A stretch of 64,000 nt of DNA from Phyto melanocephala (GCA_941918925.1 OW799236.1:70460465-70524464); one strand, 5' to 3'. Counted from the first letter of the stretch, positions 48,047 to 58,252 are shown. Notes: generated by a model from the letters alone, not told the origin. Translations and numbers: made by a program.

Positions 48047-49546
48047 TCATTGTTGTTCGGCTAAAAGAGATTCTTCTTGGGATTGAGTTATCTCCAACTC
48101 CTCCCTCTTCATTGGCACGGGGTGGCCTTCATCCTCTTTAGCCTCCTTTGCTTCGTCGTCAGGGTCTTTCTTCTCCGTTGGATTATGTGTCCAACCAATG
48201 GGCGTCTTACCAACTTTGAAGAAAATAGTTGTACTCGCGAAGTACACCTTCCCTTTTTGCTCCTCGAGGTAAGACATGGAGGGTTTATCCACTCCTGCAA
48301 CTACCAGGGTGCCATCGTCAGTTTCCTCACGATGGAAAACCTCCCATTTGTCTATTTCCAGACCTCTATTTTGCTTGCCAATGATCGTAAGCATGGCTTT
48401 GCTATCAAGTTTGCTGCCCCAACCTTTAACGAAAAATGAAACCTTGGTTAGGGATGGGATATCGGCCTTTTTCACCATGGCAAGTTTGCCACCATCCCAT
48501 GGGGCTGCTATGCCTCCCACTAGGTCTTTCATAACATGTGCGCAGGTGTCTGATTCTAGTTGTAGAAACAGTACTTCCCTGGCGAACCTACAGCTATCTA
48601 TATGGACCTGTGGAGCATTATCATCTGCTTCCAGGACATACTGCACAATCCTCTCATTTATGGCATTCTCTACTTCCTTCTGATGTGCCATTAGAATTTT
48701 GCCCGATACGCTATTGGAGTCAATAACAGCATAGCATAGCTCCTCTGTCATCTTCCTTCTGGCCACTTTCGCAAACGTGGGTTGCTCCTTAGCCGATTTT
48801 TCTTCCGGCTTTCTTTTACGTGATGGTGGGGTTTTTTTTCCGGCTGTTCCATCATCACCTGTATTTTTAGCTACCGCTTTCGCCTGTTTAGAGGTTGAAG
48901 TTATTGGTTCATTTCCTTCTCCTTCCAGATTGGCCGGAGGGTCTTGTTTCGGGAGTTGGGAAATGTTAACCGGTTTACTTCCCTGCTGGTAACTTTTTTT
49001 CTTTTTAGTATTGCCAACGGTGTTCTGTTCCTCTGGAGATCGAATCCTCTTACCCTTTTCGGTAGAAATGGGTGTAGATGAGTCTTTCTCTTTAGGGACA
49101 TCCCGCTGACCTTTCTTATTTACTCTCTGTTTCTTTTTGGTAGTCTTCCTTTGCTGCGCTCCGGAGAGAGTTCTTATTTTGTGTGTGGTGAGTTTGGCAA
49201 TGCTTGCACTTACTTCCTCAACCATTTTATCTACCTCAGAGGTATCCTTTGTGCATAACACCATAATGTCAGCATCTTCTATATTTGAGTCAGAGGTGTC
49301 GGATTCCTCGCCAGTCTTGTGTGGCTGGGGATGCTTAAAGTTCACCCTTGGATCCGATCCCTCGTTCTCTATTCATCTTGATGCTTTATCAATAACGGAA
49401 GCCAAGTTGCCCACCTCCGAAATTGTTTCCTTACAGTCATTTGATGACGACGACTCGGGGCCTGCTTGCTCACCACCATTAGCCGCCGGTACTGAGTTTA
49501 TTAGGCTCTGCACCGTAACTTTTATTTCTTTTTTATCTTGATTCAT
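48047..49546 (-). pseudogene. LINE ORF1, DUF4780-like RNA-binding protein (one in-frame stop)
   Basis: From ATG 49546 to TGA 48047-48049 is one frame of 499 codons, broken only by a TGA at 49373-49375 (codon 58). The N-terminal ~200 residues are charged and disordered (RKTTKKKQRVNKKGQRD; KKTPPSRKRKPEEKSAKEQ). The C-terminal half, from about codon 265, has the fold-like block ELCYAVIDSNSVSGKI, VHIDSCRFAREVLFLQLESD, AAPWDGGKLAMVKKADIPS and GLEIDKWEVFHREETDDGTL, which I recognise as the DUF4780 type found in ORF1 of Loa/Bilbo-like LINEs. ORF1 proteins bind the element RNA and aid target-primed reverse transcription. The next possible restart is downstream of the stop. Confidence 0.82.
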
Positions 49547-49799
49547 ATTTGGTTTATTTTGGGAACCGCCCTATCTTATTTTTATTTGGTCCGCGAGGAG
49601 TTCTAGGAACCCCTAAGGTCAGAGGTAGTGTACGGGATCTGATCACTACATAATGCGACAAATCTCTACTCATTTAGATGGGTAGGTCTTTCCCACTCTA
49701 TAAAGTGCTCAGGCCTCCCACACTACATCCGCCCCCCCCTATCCGCCACCTGGGGACGCGTCCGATGGGAGTAAAAATAAGCAAACGACTCCACACGGA
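49547..49799 (-). promoter_or_regulatory. LINE 5' UTR / internal promoter region
   Basis: About 250 bp of GC-rich DNA between the 5' end of the LINE and the ORF1 ATG. Full-length LINEs carry an internal Pol II promoter here. I see no clear Inr/DPE pair that would fix a transcription start. The exact 5' boundary is set by the target-site duplication. Confidence 0.55.
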
Positions 49800-49811
49800 T
49801 ATTTCATCCTA
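49800..49811. repeat. LINE target-site duplication, right
   Basis: TATTTCATCCTA, identical to 44374-44385. Confidence 0.9.
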
Positions 49812-50095
49812 ACTCGAGAACCAATCATCCGATTTTCAAAAATAAAACACCACAAAATGTGTAACAAAATTGTCTTTTTTTTTTTTTCTCTATCTCTTAT
49901 CGTTTTGGAGTTATTTAGAAATTAATGGAGAAAAAAAAATTTTCGTGCAAAATTCGTAATATTTTTCAAATTAAAAATGGAATTAAAAAAAAATATATGG
50001 CCATAAACCATAAAAATCGGTTAAAAAATGTGGATTTTATTGTAAATTTACCGCAGGTACCCAATATTGGCCAAATATGTGTAATGCAGCACACA
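49812..50095 (+). repeat. Left terminal inverted repeat, inner part
   Basis: Continues ACTCGAGAACCAATCATCCG, TAAAACACCACAAAATGTG, TTTTGGAGTTATTTAGAAAT, a CAAAATTCGTAATATTTTTC stretch, CCATAAACCATAAAAATCGG and AGGTACCCAATATTGG. Each is found inverted between 52642 and ~52290 with minor changes. Confidence 0.85.
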
Positions 50096-50369
50096 ACGTC
50101 AGAGTGGGCGCACTAAAGCGCCTTGTAGCATCAACGAATGGCAACTTTTTACTTCTATCTATTTTCGTACAACAAAAACAAATACAAGCAAAAAAATTTG
50201 CCAGATTGTAATTTTGTAGCAACGCCTCGCTTAAAGCACCCACCCTGTCGTCACCCGTAGATAGCTTCAAATTACAATAAAAAATTAAAATATTTACAGC
50301 CTATTTTATTTAAAATAACACAAAACTTTTGTTAATACTTATTAATTTTTATTTAGGAAGCATTGTAAA

Positions 50370-51630
50370 AAAAAAAGTAGCTTAAGCTGTCCATGTTCTT
50401 TCTTCTACATCATTCAGCTTCATTCTGAAGACCTCGTCCTTCAAAAGCTGTCGTATTTGTAGACCTACAAATATGCCTTCTTTTACCTTAGCATCTCTGA
50501 TTCTAGGAAATTTGCTCTTAATGTATAGAAAGGCTTCACCATCCTTGTTCATTGCTTTGACAAAATTTTTCATTAGGCCTAGCTTTATATGAAGAGAAGA
50601 GTTTGTTCCTTTTGTTTTAAAGACTCTTCTGCTACATTTTTTTTTTTCCTGGAATAAAATTTACTCTTTTCGGTCAAATTTTAACATTGTAGTGTCTGTC
50701 TTTTGTGCGGCTATCCGATTCACACAAGAAGCAATAAAACTTAGTATATCTACTGTGAAATCCATTTAACATTGCTACGACTTTCAAATCTGCACATACG
50801 TTCCATGAGTAATGTGAATATTTAATTTTTTGTAGTATCATCTTCATGCTACAATAGTTTTCTTTCATATTTCTTGCATTTGGACCGATGGAAATTTATT
50901 GCCATTGTGAAGTAAAACAAACGGCTTTCAAACTTGTCATGGATGAATCAATAACAAGCTGCCAATCCTCAGATTTATGACTCAAACACAGTTGTCGCAA
51001 AAGTCAATTAGCATTATCGCAAATTATCAAACCTTCCTCTTTGCTGAAATAAATCAAAAAAGATTGTTCCTTATTTCGAAAGTACGAGACGTTAACGTCC
51101 GTTTGCCTCAAACTCCATTCTTTTCATTAAGATACAAGAAACTCAGACTTGTTTTTTTAAAAGCCCTAATTTAATTCGGAAAATAAGGTGTACTCGTTGG
51201 TATTCCAAATGAATGCGAAGAAACACCCATGCTGGCGTAAGTGGATTCAGTTGCTGCAGAAAGCCCATCTTCTTCATCGTCTGTAGGAGGCAATGGAGGT
51301 AAAAATTTACTTATAAACTGGAAAACTGGTCGTTTGACGCATGAAGAATTTGGATATGTAACTTTATTTTTTGTTTTTTTTCGTAAACCCACGTGTTTTA
51401 GTATTGCAAAAGTAGCAATCATTTTGATGATTTTGTGGTTCACTCCAAATCGCTGGCTTCATAAACGGCTTCATAAAGACTTATGACTTCCTTTTAACTA
51501 ACCTCTTAAAGACTTATCACAGCTACTACAACATATTTTCGGCAGCCAATTTTTATCTCTATCATCGATAGGAAGCCTAAAATAACGGCGATAAGCATTT
51601 TTAATCTTGGAAAATATTGTCTCCCGTTGA
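50370..51630 (-). pseudogene. Degenerate transposase-like gene of the inverted-repeat transposon
   Basis: In order on the minus strand, in shifting frames: TIFSKIKNAYRRYFRLPIDD then DRDKNWLPKICCSSCDKSLR (~51625-51500), AIWSEPQNHQNDCYFCNTK (~51450-51400), an acidic PPTDDEEDGLSA linker (51300s), HKSEDWQLVIDSSMTSLKAV then LLHNGNKFPS (~50985-50890), SHYSWNVCADLKVVAML then SRYTKFYCFLCESDSR (50830-50700), LHIKLGLMKNFVKAMNKDGE (~50590-50530) and KFPRIRDAKVKEGIFVG. CxxC pairs at ICCSSC and CYFC suggest an N-terminal zinc finger, and D(S)S/DLK are candidate metal ligands. The family is a repeated, usually uncharacterised, insect and cnidarian protein; that is recognition from memory. Multiple stops and shifts make it dead. 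Confidence 0.65.
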
Positions 51631-51990
51631 GAACTTAGTTAGATTGCCACAAACATAATAAATTTGGAGATTTGTTACAAATCCTTGACATTTTGTAATA
51701 TGAAAGCGTTTGTGGATTCTTTAATTGCTTTATTTCTTTACACAATAACAAAGTACACTATAAGAGCTATTTGCTGTTGGCGATTTTAACCGCACGATAT
51801 TCAAATTAAAAGTGACTTACTTATTGCCCATTAGCTTCTATATATACAATTAATACCAGAATCTACCCTAATGTTCTTAATTTGAAATCACAGGTAATTG
51901 AAAAATACTTTTATAAATTTTAATTCCAAATACTATGCAAAATACCGCTGTACTTTAGTTCCATTACCTGCTCACCTAACGAAATGCTAC

Positions 51991-52255
51991 ATATCGATGC
52001 CTTACTTCCTCAACCTCGTATCTTAAATAATACGGTTTTGACTTTTTCATATCAAACGATTGTTTTATGCTTTAAATAAAAAATATTAATATATTATTAC
52101 TACTAATATACATAAATACAATCAATTCCTTAATAATTGCATTTAAACTTTTAACCAAACATCGAAGTATATTTAAAAAGATTAACCGTTTTTTTTTCTC
52201 TCCTAAAAAATTTTATTTTTTAAGATACGAGGTTGAGGAAGTAAGGCATCGATAT
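51991..52255. mobile_element. 265-bp segment bounded by a perfect 37-bp inverted repeat (MITE-like)
   Basis: ATATCGATGCCTTACTTCCT continues through CAACCTCGTATCTTAAA (51991-52027). It recurs as an exact reverse complement at 52219-52255, with 191 bp of AT-rich spacer. The perfect match contrasts with the decayed arms of the surrounding transposon, which suggests a younger nested insertion. No clear target-site duplication was seen. Confidence 0.7.
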
Positions 52256-52279
52256 ATCATATGTTAAGCTGGTTGCATT

Positions 52280-52642
52280 ACAATATTGGGTACCTGCTGT
52301 AAATTGACAATAAAATCTACATTTTTTAACCGATTTTTATGGTTTATGACTTTTTTTATTTCCAAGATAATTAGCTCTTAGAAAAAAGTTTCAAATATTG
52401 AATATTTGCCTTATATTTTTTTAATTGCATTTTTAAATTGAAACATATTACGAATTTTGCACGAAAAAAAATTTTTTTTCTCCATTAATTTCTAAATAAC
52501 TCCAAAACGATAAAAGATAGAGAAAAATTTTATTCGACTAAAATAAACACAATTTTGTTACACATGTTTGGTGTTTTATTTTAGAAAATCGGATGACTGG
52601 TTCTCGAGTTAGGATTAAATATGTCTCCGTACCTGACTAATT
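52280..52642 (-). repeat. Right terminal inverted repeat (uninterrupted)
   Basis: Reverse complement of the left arm. It includes CATATTTAATCCTAACTCGAG-like text at the position where the left arm holds the LINE, so it preserves the empty site. It lacks ~12 bp (GCCAAATATGTG) present in the left arm and has ~60 bp not seen there. Confidence 0.85.
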
Positions 52643-54538
52643 CAGGGGGGGAAATTTGCCACGCCCATAAAAAAAAATCCCGATCTGATGGAAAAAAACC
52701 GACAACAGATTTGAGTTCAGCGCATCAAAATCCATATAGTCCACATAGTTTTATTTAATGGAGGATTTTGCTGCTCAGAAGTGTAATTAATAAACTTAGA
52801 TTTATTCGAACTTTTTATTTATATCCACTGCAAGTCGTTTTAAGTTTATTTTTTTATTGCAAAATTTTCTAAAATATTTTTTTTTAATTGACATGTAGAA
52901 CATGAAGAAAAATACATTTGATAAGAAAAAAATTAGAAATAAATGCCATCATTCTCATTTATGACTGTCAATAAATTGTAGCACAAAAAATAAATAAAAT
53001 TACAAAGAGTGCTGGAAATGAAATCGTAGCTGGTTTCGAAAATACATTCTATATAATTTTTTAATATAAATAAAAATCTTATAAGATAACCGTAAACCGA
53101 TAATGACTTTAAATTTAAATCAAAAAAAGAATTTAAGATTTTCTCAGACAACAGAACAGAACATGTTTGCCTAAATAATGTGAATATTCGTCTATTAGTG
53201 CCGGCAAACTGTCCACTTACTGAAGTACAATAACTTTGTGTTATACTAAAACTAAACCCTCAAGGTAAGTTCAACCTTTAAAATAATTAGTTGATTTTCA
53301 CTTTGTGTGAGCTCGCCTAATGATCAACATTTTACATCTTTAATCATGTACTAGTTGTTTGTGTACAATAAATTTTAATTGTTTGAAAAGCCTCTGTAAA
53401 ATTTATTGCCATGCAACTGAAGCTAATAGATGATAATAATCTTGTTGCTAATGCCAACAATACATGAATAAAAACTGCTGCGTGTATAAAATGTATATGT
53501 CATGTCTTCCCAGTTCACCAGATAATCATTTTATTGCATTTATAGTTTTATTGACGACCAGTTACGCAACATTTTGATGAATTTCCTCTTATTAATACTT
53601 TATTGTGAATACTTTAGATAACAATTTCATCGATTTGGTCATAAGTCAGTTATAGAATTAAAGTTGTTATATTTATGTTTTTTTTTGTTTCACTGCTACT
53701 TTGTAAAAAATTAAAAAATAACCGTAAAAAATAAACTTTTAAGAAATAATTTATCTTATTCAGTTGCTATTTTAGAGTGCGTAAGTCATTCCATAGACTA
53801 TGGTTTATTTTCAAGTACAGTGGTTTCTATTCTATAACTGGTAATTAGACAATCGTAAGAATTCAATATTCAATTATAATTCAATATTTAAAAAATGTTC
53901 GTAAATGAAATCTTTTAAAACATTGTCATCGATATAATCCTCAATGAAAGTGTGAATAATAATGTAGTCAATATTTTTGTGCACGATTAATGTGCCCTTA
54001 GTTCGAAGGCGTAAGTAAATCAATATCAATATTGTATACTCATTGACTAACCGTGAATCTCATACGCAATTTTGAGGCCATGGTTAAATGTGTAAAATTC
54101 ATAAAGTTTTCAGTCATACACTTTTAAATAATTTAAGATAATTAACATGAAACTGGAATTATTTTATCAATTTAATTATTCAAATAAATTAACGAAGACG
54201 ATTTAATAGTTTTTTTTTATAACAAAACATATCTTCAATTAGATTCAATAGATTTACGAATGAAAGGACCTCACATCGTCCTTTTAAAATTCAGTGAGAG
54301 TTTAGATGTGATAAATAAACAATAAACAATAATAATAAACAATAATAAAACAAAAATATTTGACTTATTTGAATTAATATTCTCCAATGTTGACATCACA
54401 TATTTAATAATATTCATCAGCATAATCATTTGTTAAAAGTGTCTGGCATTTTATTTATTTCCACAATTAGTCATTTTCTCATGTTGCAACTCTAGAGTGT
54501 CAACATAAAAACTTCCAGAAACAGAAAACTTTATTTTA
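52643..54538. other. Non-coding stretch, nothing firm
   Basis: It begins CAGGGGGGGAAATTTGCC and ACGCCCATAAAAAAAA, text similar to the palindromic unit of the Helitron-like elements, possibly a short relic. The rest is AT-rich without ORF or repeat ends. The minus frame 52933-53151 lacks a motif. Confidence 0.45.
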
Positions 54539-54977
54539 ATACCCTTCAAACAAGTCTATAAAATGGTTGCATATAAGTTTGTCATTCCGTTTGTAATTTC
54601 TACGATATTTATTCCGAGTCCTTACAGATAGACGTATAATATAGCTTGAAGTCCGTCTGTCCGTTTGTATGTTAGCATCAACTTTTTGAAGTCCCCACTT
54701 ATACCTTAGACTGTTATATTGTGGCAGATTTTGAAATTTCTATTTAACTTCTTGGAACATTTGTTACGTACATATATGAAAATAAGTACCTTTTGGCAAT
54801 ATTTACAGATAATTTTGGTTAAATAGTTATCGACAAAGATATCGGCGAAAAAATTTATTTATTTTTTGGAAGGTCAAGTAAAAGTTTAATTTATCGAATT
54901 GATAAATAAGTTTTGATCAATTTATGATGGTGCAAACTGTGTGAATGGTGTATAAGATTATAAACCTGTTACTTGTT
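54539..54977 (+). repeat. TATACCC-family relic (copy E)
   Basis: Starts ATACCCTTCAAACAAG. It then follows the family order: ATAAGTTTGTCATTCCGTTT, AATTTCTACGATATTTATTC, GTCCGTCTGTCCGTTTGTAT, ATCAACTTTTTGAAGTCCCC, and near the end TGTGTGAATGGTGTATAAGA and TGTTACTTGTT. Internally deleted (~440 bp) and diverged; the right hairpin is destroyed. Confidence 0.75.
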
Positions 54978-55263
54978 ATTTTGTATTTTATTTCTGAACA
55001 CAGAAACAGAAACAACCTCTGTGTGCCTATATAGGAAGTCAAACAAACTGCTGCTAAAAGTATCAAAAACAAAGTGCAAATCACTCTTAACTCGTAAAAT
55101 GTCAAGCGCTTAAATATTATAATAATATTACAATGTAGTTTTCTTACACTGCTAAATATATATTAAATCTGTCTTAAATTTCATAAAATTTGACTTGATG
55201 TACTTAAAGAAAATTCTGTAAATATATGTACATATATGTAAGCAAATCGAACATAAAGAAATC

Positions 55264-55395
55264 ATTTGCGCTGAGAAAATATCCTTCATATAGCCAGAGT
55301 GGCCCTGAAATGGAATTGTCAAGGCCCTAGAAAACCTGGACGTACAAACCACACCTGAATACGATCAGTAGAAGCAAGCCCCGAGCGATTTGAGT
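55264..55395 (+). pseudogene. Tiny RTE-like LINE relic
   Basis: One plus frame reads HIARVALKWNCQGPRKPGRT, NHT, stop, IRSVEASPERFEF. This corresponds to EITRVALEWNSQGHRLPGRP, RNTW and R.IKREVES near the C-terminus of the LINE ORF at 37.3-38.0 kb. About 40 codons remain. Confidence 0.6.
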
Positions 55396-56366
55396 TTACA
55401 TTCGATGAAACAGCTAGAGATACTTCCAGCAGTTGCTATGTTACAGCTAGGGTTGTCAGATTAATTTTTATCTGTTTTCCCAAAATCGCCAAAGATTCTC
55501 ATTCTTAGTTATTTACAATAAAATTTATTTTTTTTAACATTAAAAATATTTGTTTATGAATACTAAAAAAAAAATTTGATCCGCCTAAAATGGAAAAGAA
55601 GCCGCCATCATATTTTTTATTTAATTTTTATTTTAAATTAAATAAAAAATGATTATCGAACACAAAAATGGTTAAATAGTTTATAGTAGTATACTTAAAG
55701 AAGCAAAAAAGGAATTTTTGTGGTAAGAATTTTACAAATATAAGATATCTATACGTTTGCTTGTATTAAGTTGCAATTGCATTAAATATTTAAAATGCTA
55801 TACACTTCATTGTCAAGGCATTCCATATTGTCTTCTTGTTTGGAATACATTGTATTAGATTTAAAACTATTCAACATAACTTGAGAAAGTACAAAGTGCA
55901 ACATGTTCTATTTGCACTCATATTATTTAAAACTTGTAATAACGCGTTAAGAACGCATAATACTTATACAGGTAGCGGTTCCAGCCCAGCTGATTTTTTT
56001 TTTGCGTACCAATGTTTGTCAAACTGCATATTTAAAAAAGAGATTTCAGTCCCGAGAATTGTCAAACTCCATATATAAATCTTTGTGTTTGTGCATTTGG
56101 ATGCTTAGATGTTTGGATCTTTGTTACTCAATCACACATAAATAGATAAAAACTTACGTTAGTACATAGACTTTATTTTATTCCGGTAACTACGCAGATG
56201 AATCGCGGTCATATGCTAATTTATGTACGTTAAAATAAAATATTTCCTACAAACTTATTTTAAAAAAGTTCAAATGGACTTTTATGTCTTATATTTAAAT
56301 TGAATTGTTTAGTTTCAATTGCTTAGAATTTCAATTTCAGATTACGACAACACTCGCCTTAATTTG
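55396..56366. other. Non-coding stretch, nothing recognised
   Basis: AT-rich. The frame 55836-56078 lacks a motif. Confidence 0.5.
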
Positions 56367-56699
56367 TATACCCTTCATAGAGAGTGTAAGGGCTTATATA
56401 AGTTTGTCATTCCATGTAAAATTTTTACAATACTCATTTGCGAACCACTAAAGAATATATATTCTGAAGTCTTATAAATAAAAGAGTCGATTGGACAATG
56501 TCCTTAATCTAGATGCATGTCTGGTATCAAAATAACACAAATATTTAGAAGCAGATTAGAATTTAAAATCAGCGCAATTTCTACATAACTTTCTTAGATA
56601 TGAGCAAATCAGCACGACTGCCTCTGTTTTTTCGCATATTTTTAAAACATTTCAGGTCTCTTATAATTTATTAACATCTTTATGACTACTTGCATATAT
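56367..56699 (+). repeat. TATACCC-family relic (copy F, left part)
   Basis: TATACCCTTCATAGAGAGTG, then TATAAGTTTGTCATTCC, CTGAAGTCTTATAAATA, AGAGTCGATTGGACAA, ATTAGAATTTAAAATCAGCG and TTAGATATGAGCAAATC, in the order of copies A and B. It stops where the reverse-oriented copy D begins. A right-end relic of the same family at 58203 may be its other half. Confidence 0.7.
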
Positions 56700-57560
56700 A
56701 ACAAGTAAGATCTGTGTCGAATCTTTAATACCCACCACCAATTTTGTGTAGTTTTATAGCAGAAACTGTAATTTTTTGTTATTAACAGTAATCGTTAATT
56801 GGAATAATCTCTTTATACTTAAATATGTATCACTTTCTTTGTATAACTTTGATATGCTAGCAAAATATTTTCGTAAATTTAGTCTTTCAATGAAAGTGGG
56901 CGTGAAAGTAGGCGTATCAATATAGTTTCTGATAATAAATAAAACTGAGATATTTCAATATAGTCCTTTATTCTTCCAAAAATTTTATTCATAGAGAAAT
57001 TATATGAATTTGAAATAAAGCGTTCTTTGGGAGGTGGGCGTAAAAGTGAGCCTGCCAAAAAGCAATGCTTGCAAAATTTCAGAATCATACATCGAATTTT
57101 ATCAGTTTTATTACGTTTTAAATTTTGAATTATAACTCCTTTCCTAACTCATAGGTTTAAGCAGTTTTCAAGAAAAAATATTGTTTTTACTCAGGAAATA
57201 TATATTCGAAGTCTCATGACTCTACGTTAATGCGTTTGGACACAACCATTTTACTCAATGTTGGAAGGACACGATTTTTTTCGACCTACTCTTGCATTAC
57301 GAGCTATAACCCTCTTCCTAATATTCCGACTTAGCCCATTTTCAATACCAAATATTCTGAAATATTTGAGCTACCTAGCTTTTTCGGTCCGACCTCTATC
57401 GCGCTTCCAACGGACGGAAGAACATACCTAGATCATCATAAAATTAGGGGTTTTATTTCAGATTATATATACTTAATGGGGTCTAAAATTGATAATTCGA
57501 TGTGTTACAAACGGAAAGACAAAATGAATATACCCCCACAATTTTTCGGTGACGGGTATA
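56700..57560 (-). mobile_element. TATACCC-family element, CCCGCCACCA subfamily, reverse (copy D)
   Basis: On the minus strand it starts TATACCCGTCACCG (57560), with the inverted TGTGGGGGTATATTCATTTT close by. It then has GTCATTCCGTTTGTAACACA-like text, the TCCGTCCGTTGGAAGCGCG region and CACTTTTACGCCCACCTCCC, and ends TTGGTGGTGGGTATTAAAG, ATTCGACACAGAT, CTTACTTGTT at 56700. It has a single unit where copy C has an array. The CCGTCTGT run is reduced. The right-end hairpin is degenerate. Confidence 0.8.
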
Positions 57561-58202
57561 ATAAGCATTTAGAGATATTTGTAAAAAATATTGGGCTAAA
57601 TTGAAAAAGTAATAGGCACAAATTATTATTTATTTTTAATATAATAAATGTTTTAATATCCAAAAAATATTTCGACACTAAATTATAAGCCGTGGTCACG
57701 GAAATTATTTTGACAAAACTTACGTGCAAGTTTGAAATTAACTGAGATATAAGCACCCAAAATACATCTCATTTGGTGTTTTTTCTAAAAATAACTGAAA
57801 AACGGTTTTTTCAGTTCTTTAACTACCGAGAGATCCAAATAAAAGGATTTTACTAGAGCAATATGATAAAAACTATAAAAAAAAATTAAAATCCATGATG
57901 GCCACATCTACAAAACGGCAATCAATAAATTTGTATAGATGTCATATTTGGTATTATAAAATATGCATACCCCTTGATCTGCCAAATAATGGCTTGACCA
58001 GCAAAATAAAGAAACTATTAAAAAGCTATAAAATCTAAGCTGGGTATTAAACTAAAGGGCTTAACTAGTATAATACAATTGCATATGTAAAAATTAAAAT
58101 ATGCTGTCAGAAAGAAGAAGGATAATTACATATGTATATGTATCTTGATATTTGAAATTTAGGATGAGCAATGATTTGGTTATTATCGCTATGTACATTT
58201 TG
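57561..58202. other. Non-coding DNA between copy D and a right-end relic
   Basis: Mostly unrecognised AT-rich sequence; AACTGAGATATAAGCACCC near 57738 recalls the family's 'ACTGAGATATGAGC' landmark. It may be the remainder of copy F. Confidence 0.4.
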
Positions 58203-58252
58203 ATGAAGGGTATTATCATAGTCGGCATGGCCGCATGTACCACTTTAACTGT
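58203..58252 (+). repeat. TATACCC-family right-end relic
   Basis: GATGAAGGGTATTATCATAG followed by TCGGCATGGCCGCATG and CTTTAACTGTTTT corresponds to the GAAGGGTATATAAG / TTCGGCACGGCCGAAT / CTTTTACTTGTT end module of copies A and B. Confidence 0.65.

Larger units (their letters stand above)
44590..48050 (-). pseudogene. LINE ORF2: endonuclease, reverse transcriptase, RNase H, zinc-binding C-terminus (frameshifted)
   Basis: Starts at ATG 48050, overlapping the ORF1 stop by four bases. The N-terminus LLLQINLHRSRTATQAL begins an APE-type endonuclease. A single missing base near 47945 breaks the frame exactly at the conserved QEPW motif. The reading then runs 47937-46475 with GCDANSHHLSWGN and SDVHSYSDHRFIF. 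A shift near 46477 leads to the RT palm (46477-45881). A further loss near 45890 precedes 45873-45517. Shifts near 45515 and 45000 precede the RNase H (45463-44960) and C-terminal (45009-44611) parts, and a TAG at 44611-44613 ends the last long frame. The order EN-RT-RNase H is that of the Loa/I group. The protein would nick target DNA and prime reverse transcription there, but this copy cannot do so. Confidence 0.85.
44386..49799 (-). mobile_element. Near full-length Loa-like LINE with RNase H
   Basis: A 5.4-kb non-LTR retrotransposon on the minus strand, 5' end at 49799 and 3' end at 44386. It has a GC-rich 5' UTR (49799-49547), ORF1 (49546-48047), ORF2 (48050-~44590) and a 3' UTR ending in (TAGGT)n. 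It is bounded by the 12-bp duplication TATTTCATCCTA. The uninterrupted right inverted repeat of the host transposon shows the same site without the insert. A DUF4780-like ORF1, plus ORF2 with apurinic endonuclease, RT and RNase H, points to the Loa clade rather than Jockey, which lacks RNase H. GC content is well above the flanks. ORF damage shows this copy is inactive. Confidence 0.88.
44353..52642 (-). mobile_element. Decayed DNA transposon with long terminal inverted repeats, interrupted by a LINE
   Basis: The outer ends are AATTAGTCAGGTACGGAGAC at 44353-44372 and its exact reverse complement at 52623-52642. The inverted similarity continues inward for ~320-360 bp (left arm 44353-44385 plus 49812-~50095; right arm ~52280-52642), with scattered changes and small indels. 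Inside, the minus strand carries a broken transposase-like coding region (50370-51630). A 5.4-kb LINE sits in the left arm, and a 37-bp inverted repeat bounds a 265-bp segment near the right arm. Without the LINE the element is ~2.9 kb. No target-site duplication was evident outside the ends. The superfamily is not assigned. Confidence 0.75.

Noticed and set aside
46607..49541. Plus-strand frames of 62-135 codons across the LINE.
   Set aside because: Antisense shadows of ORF1 and ORF2, whose domains are clear on the minus strand.
44386..49799. Assignment of the LINE to the Jockey clade.
   Set aside because: It carries an RNase H domain and a DUF4780-like ORF1, which fit Loa-like elements; Jockey elements lack RNase H.
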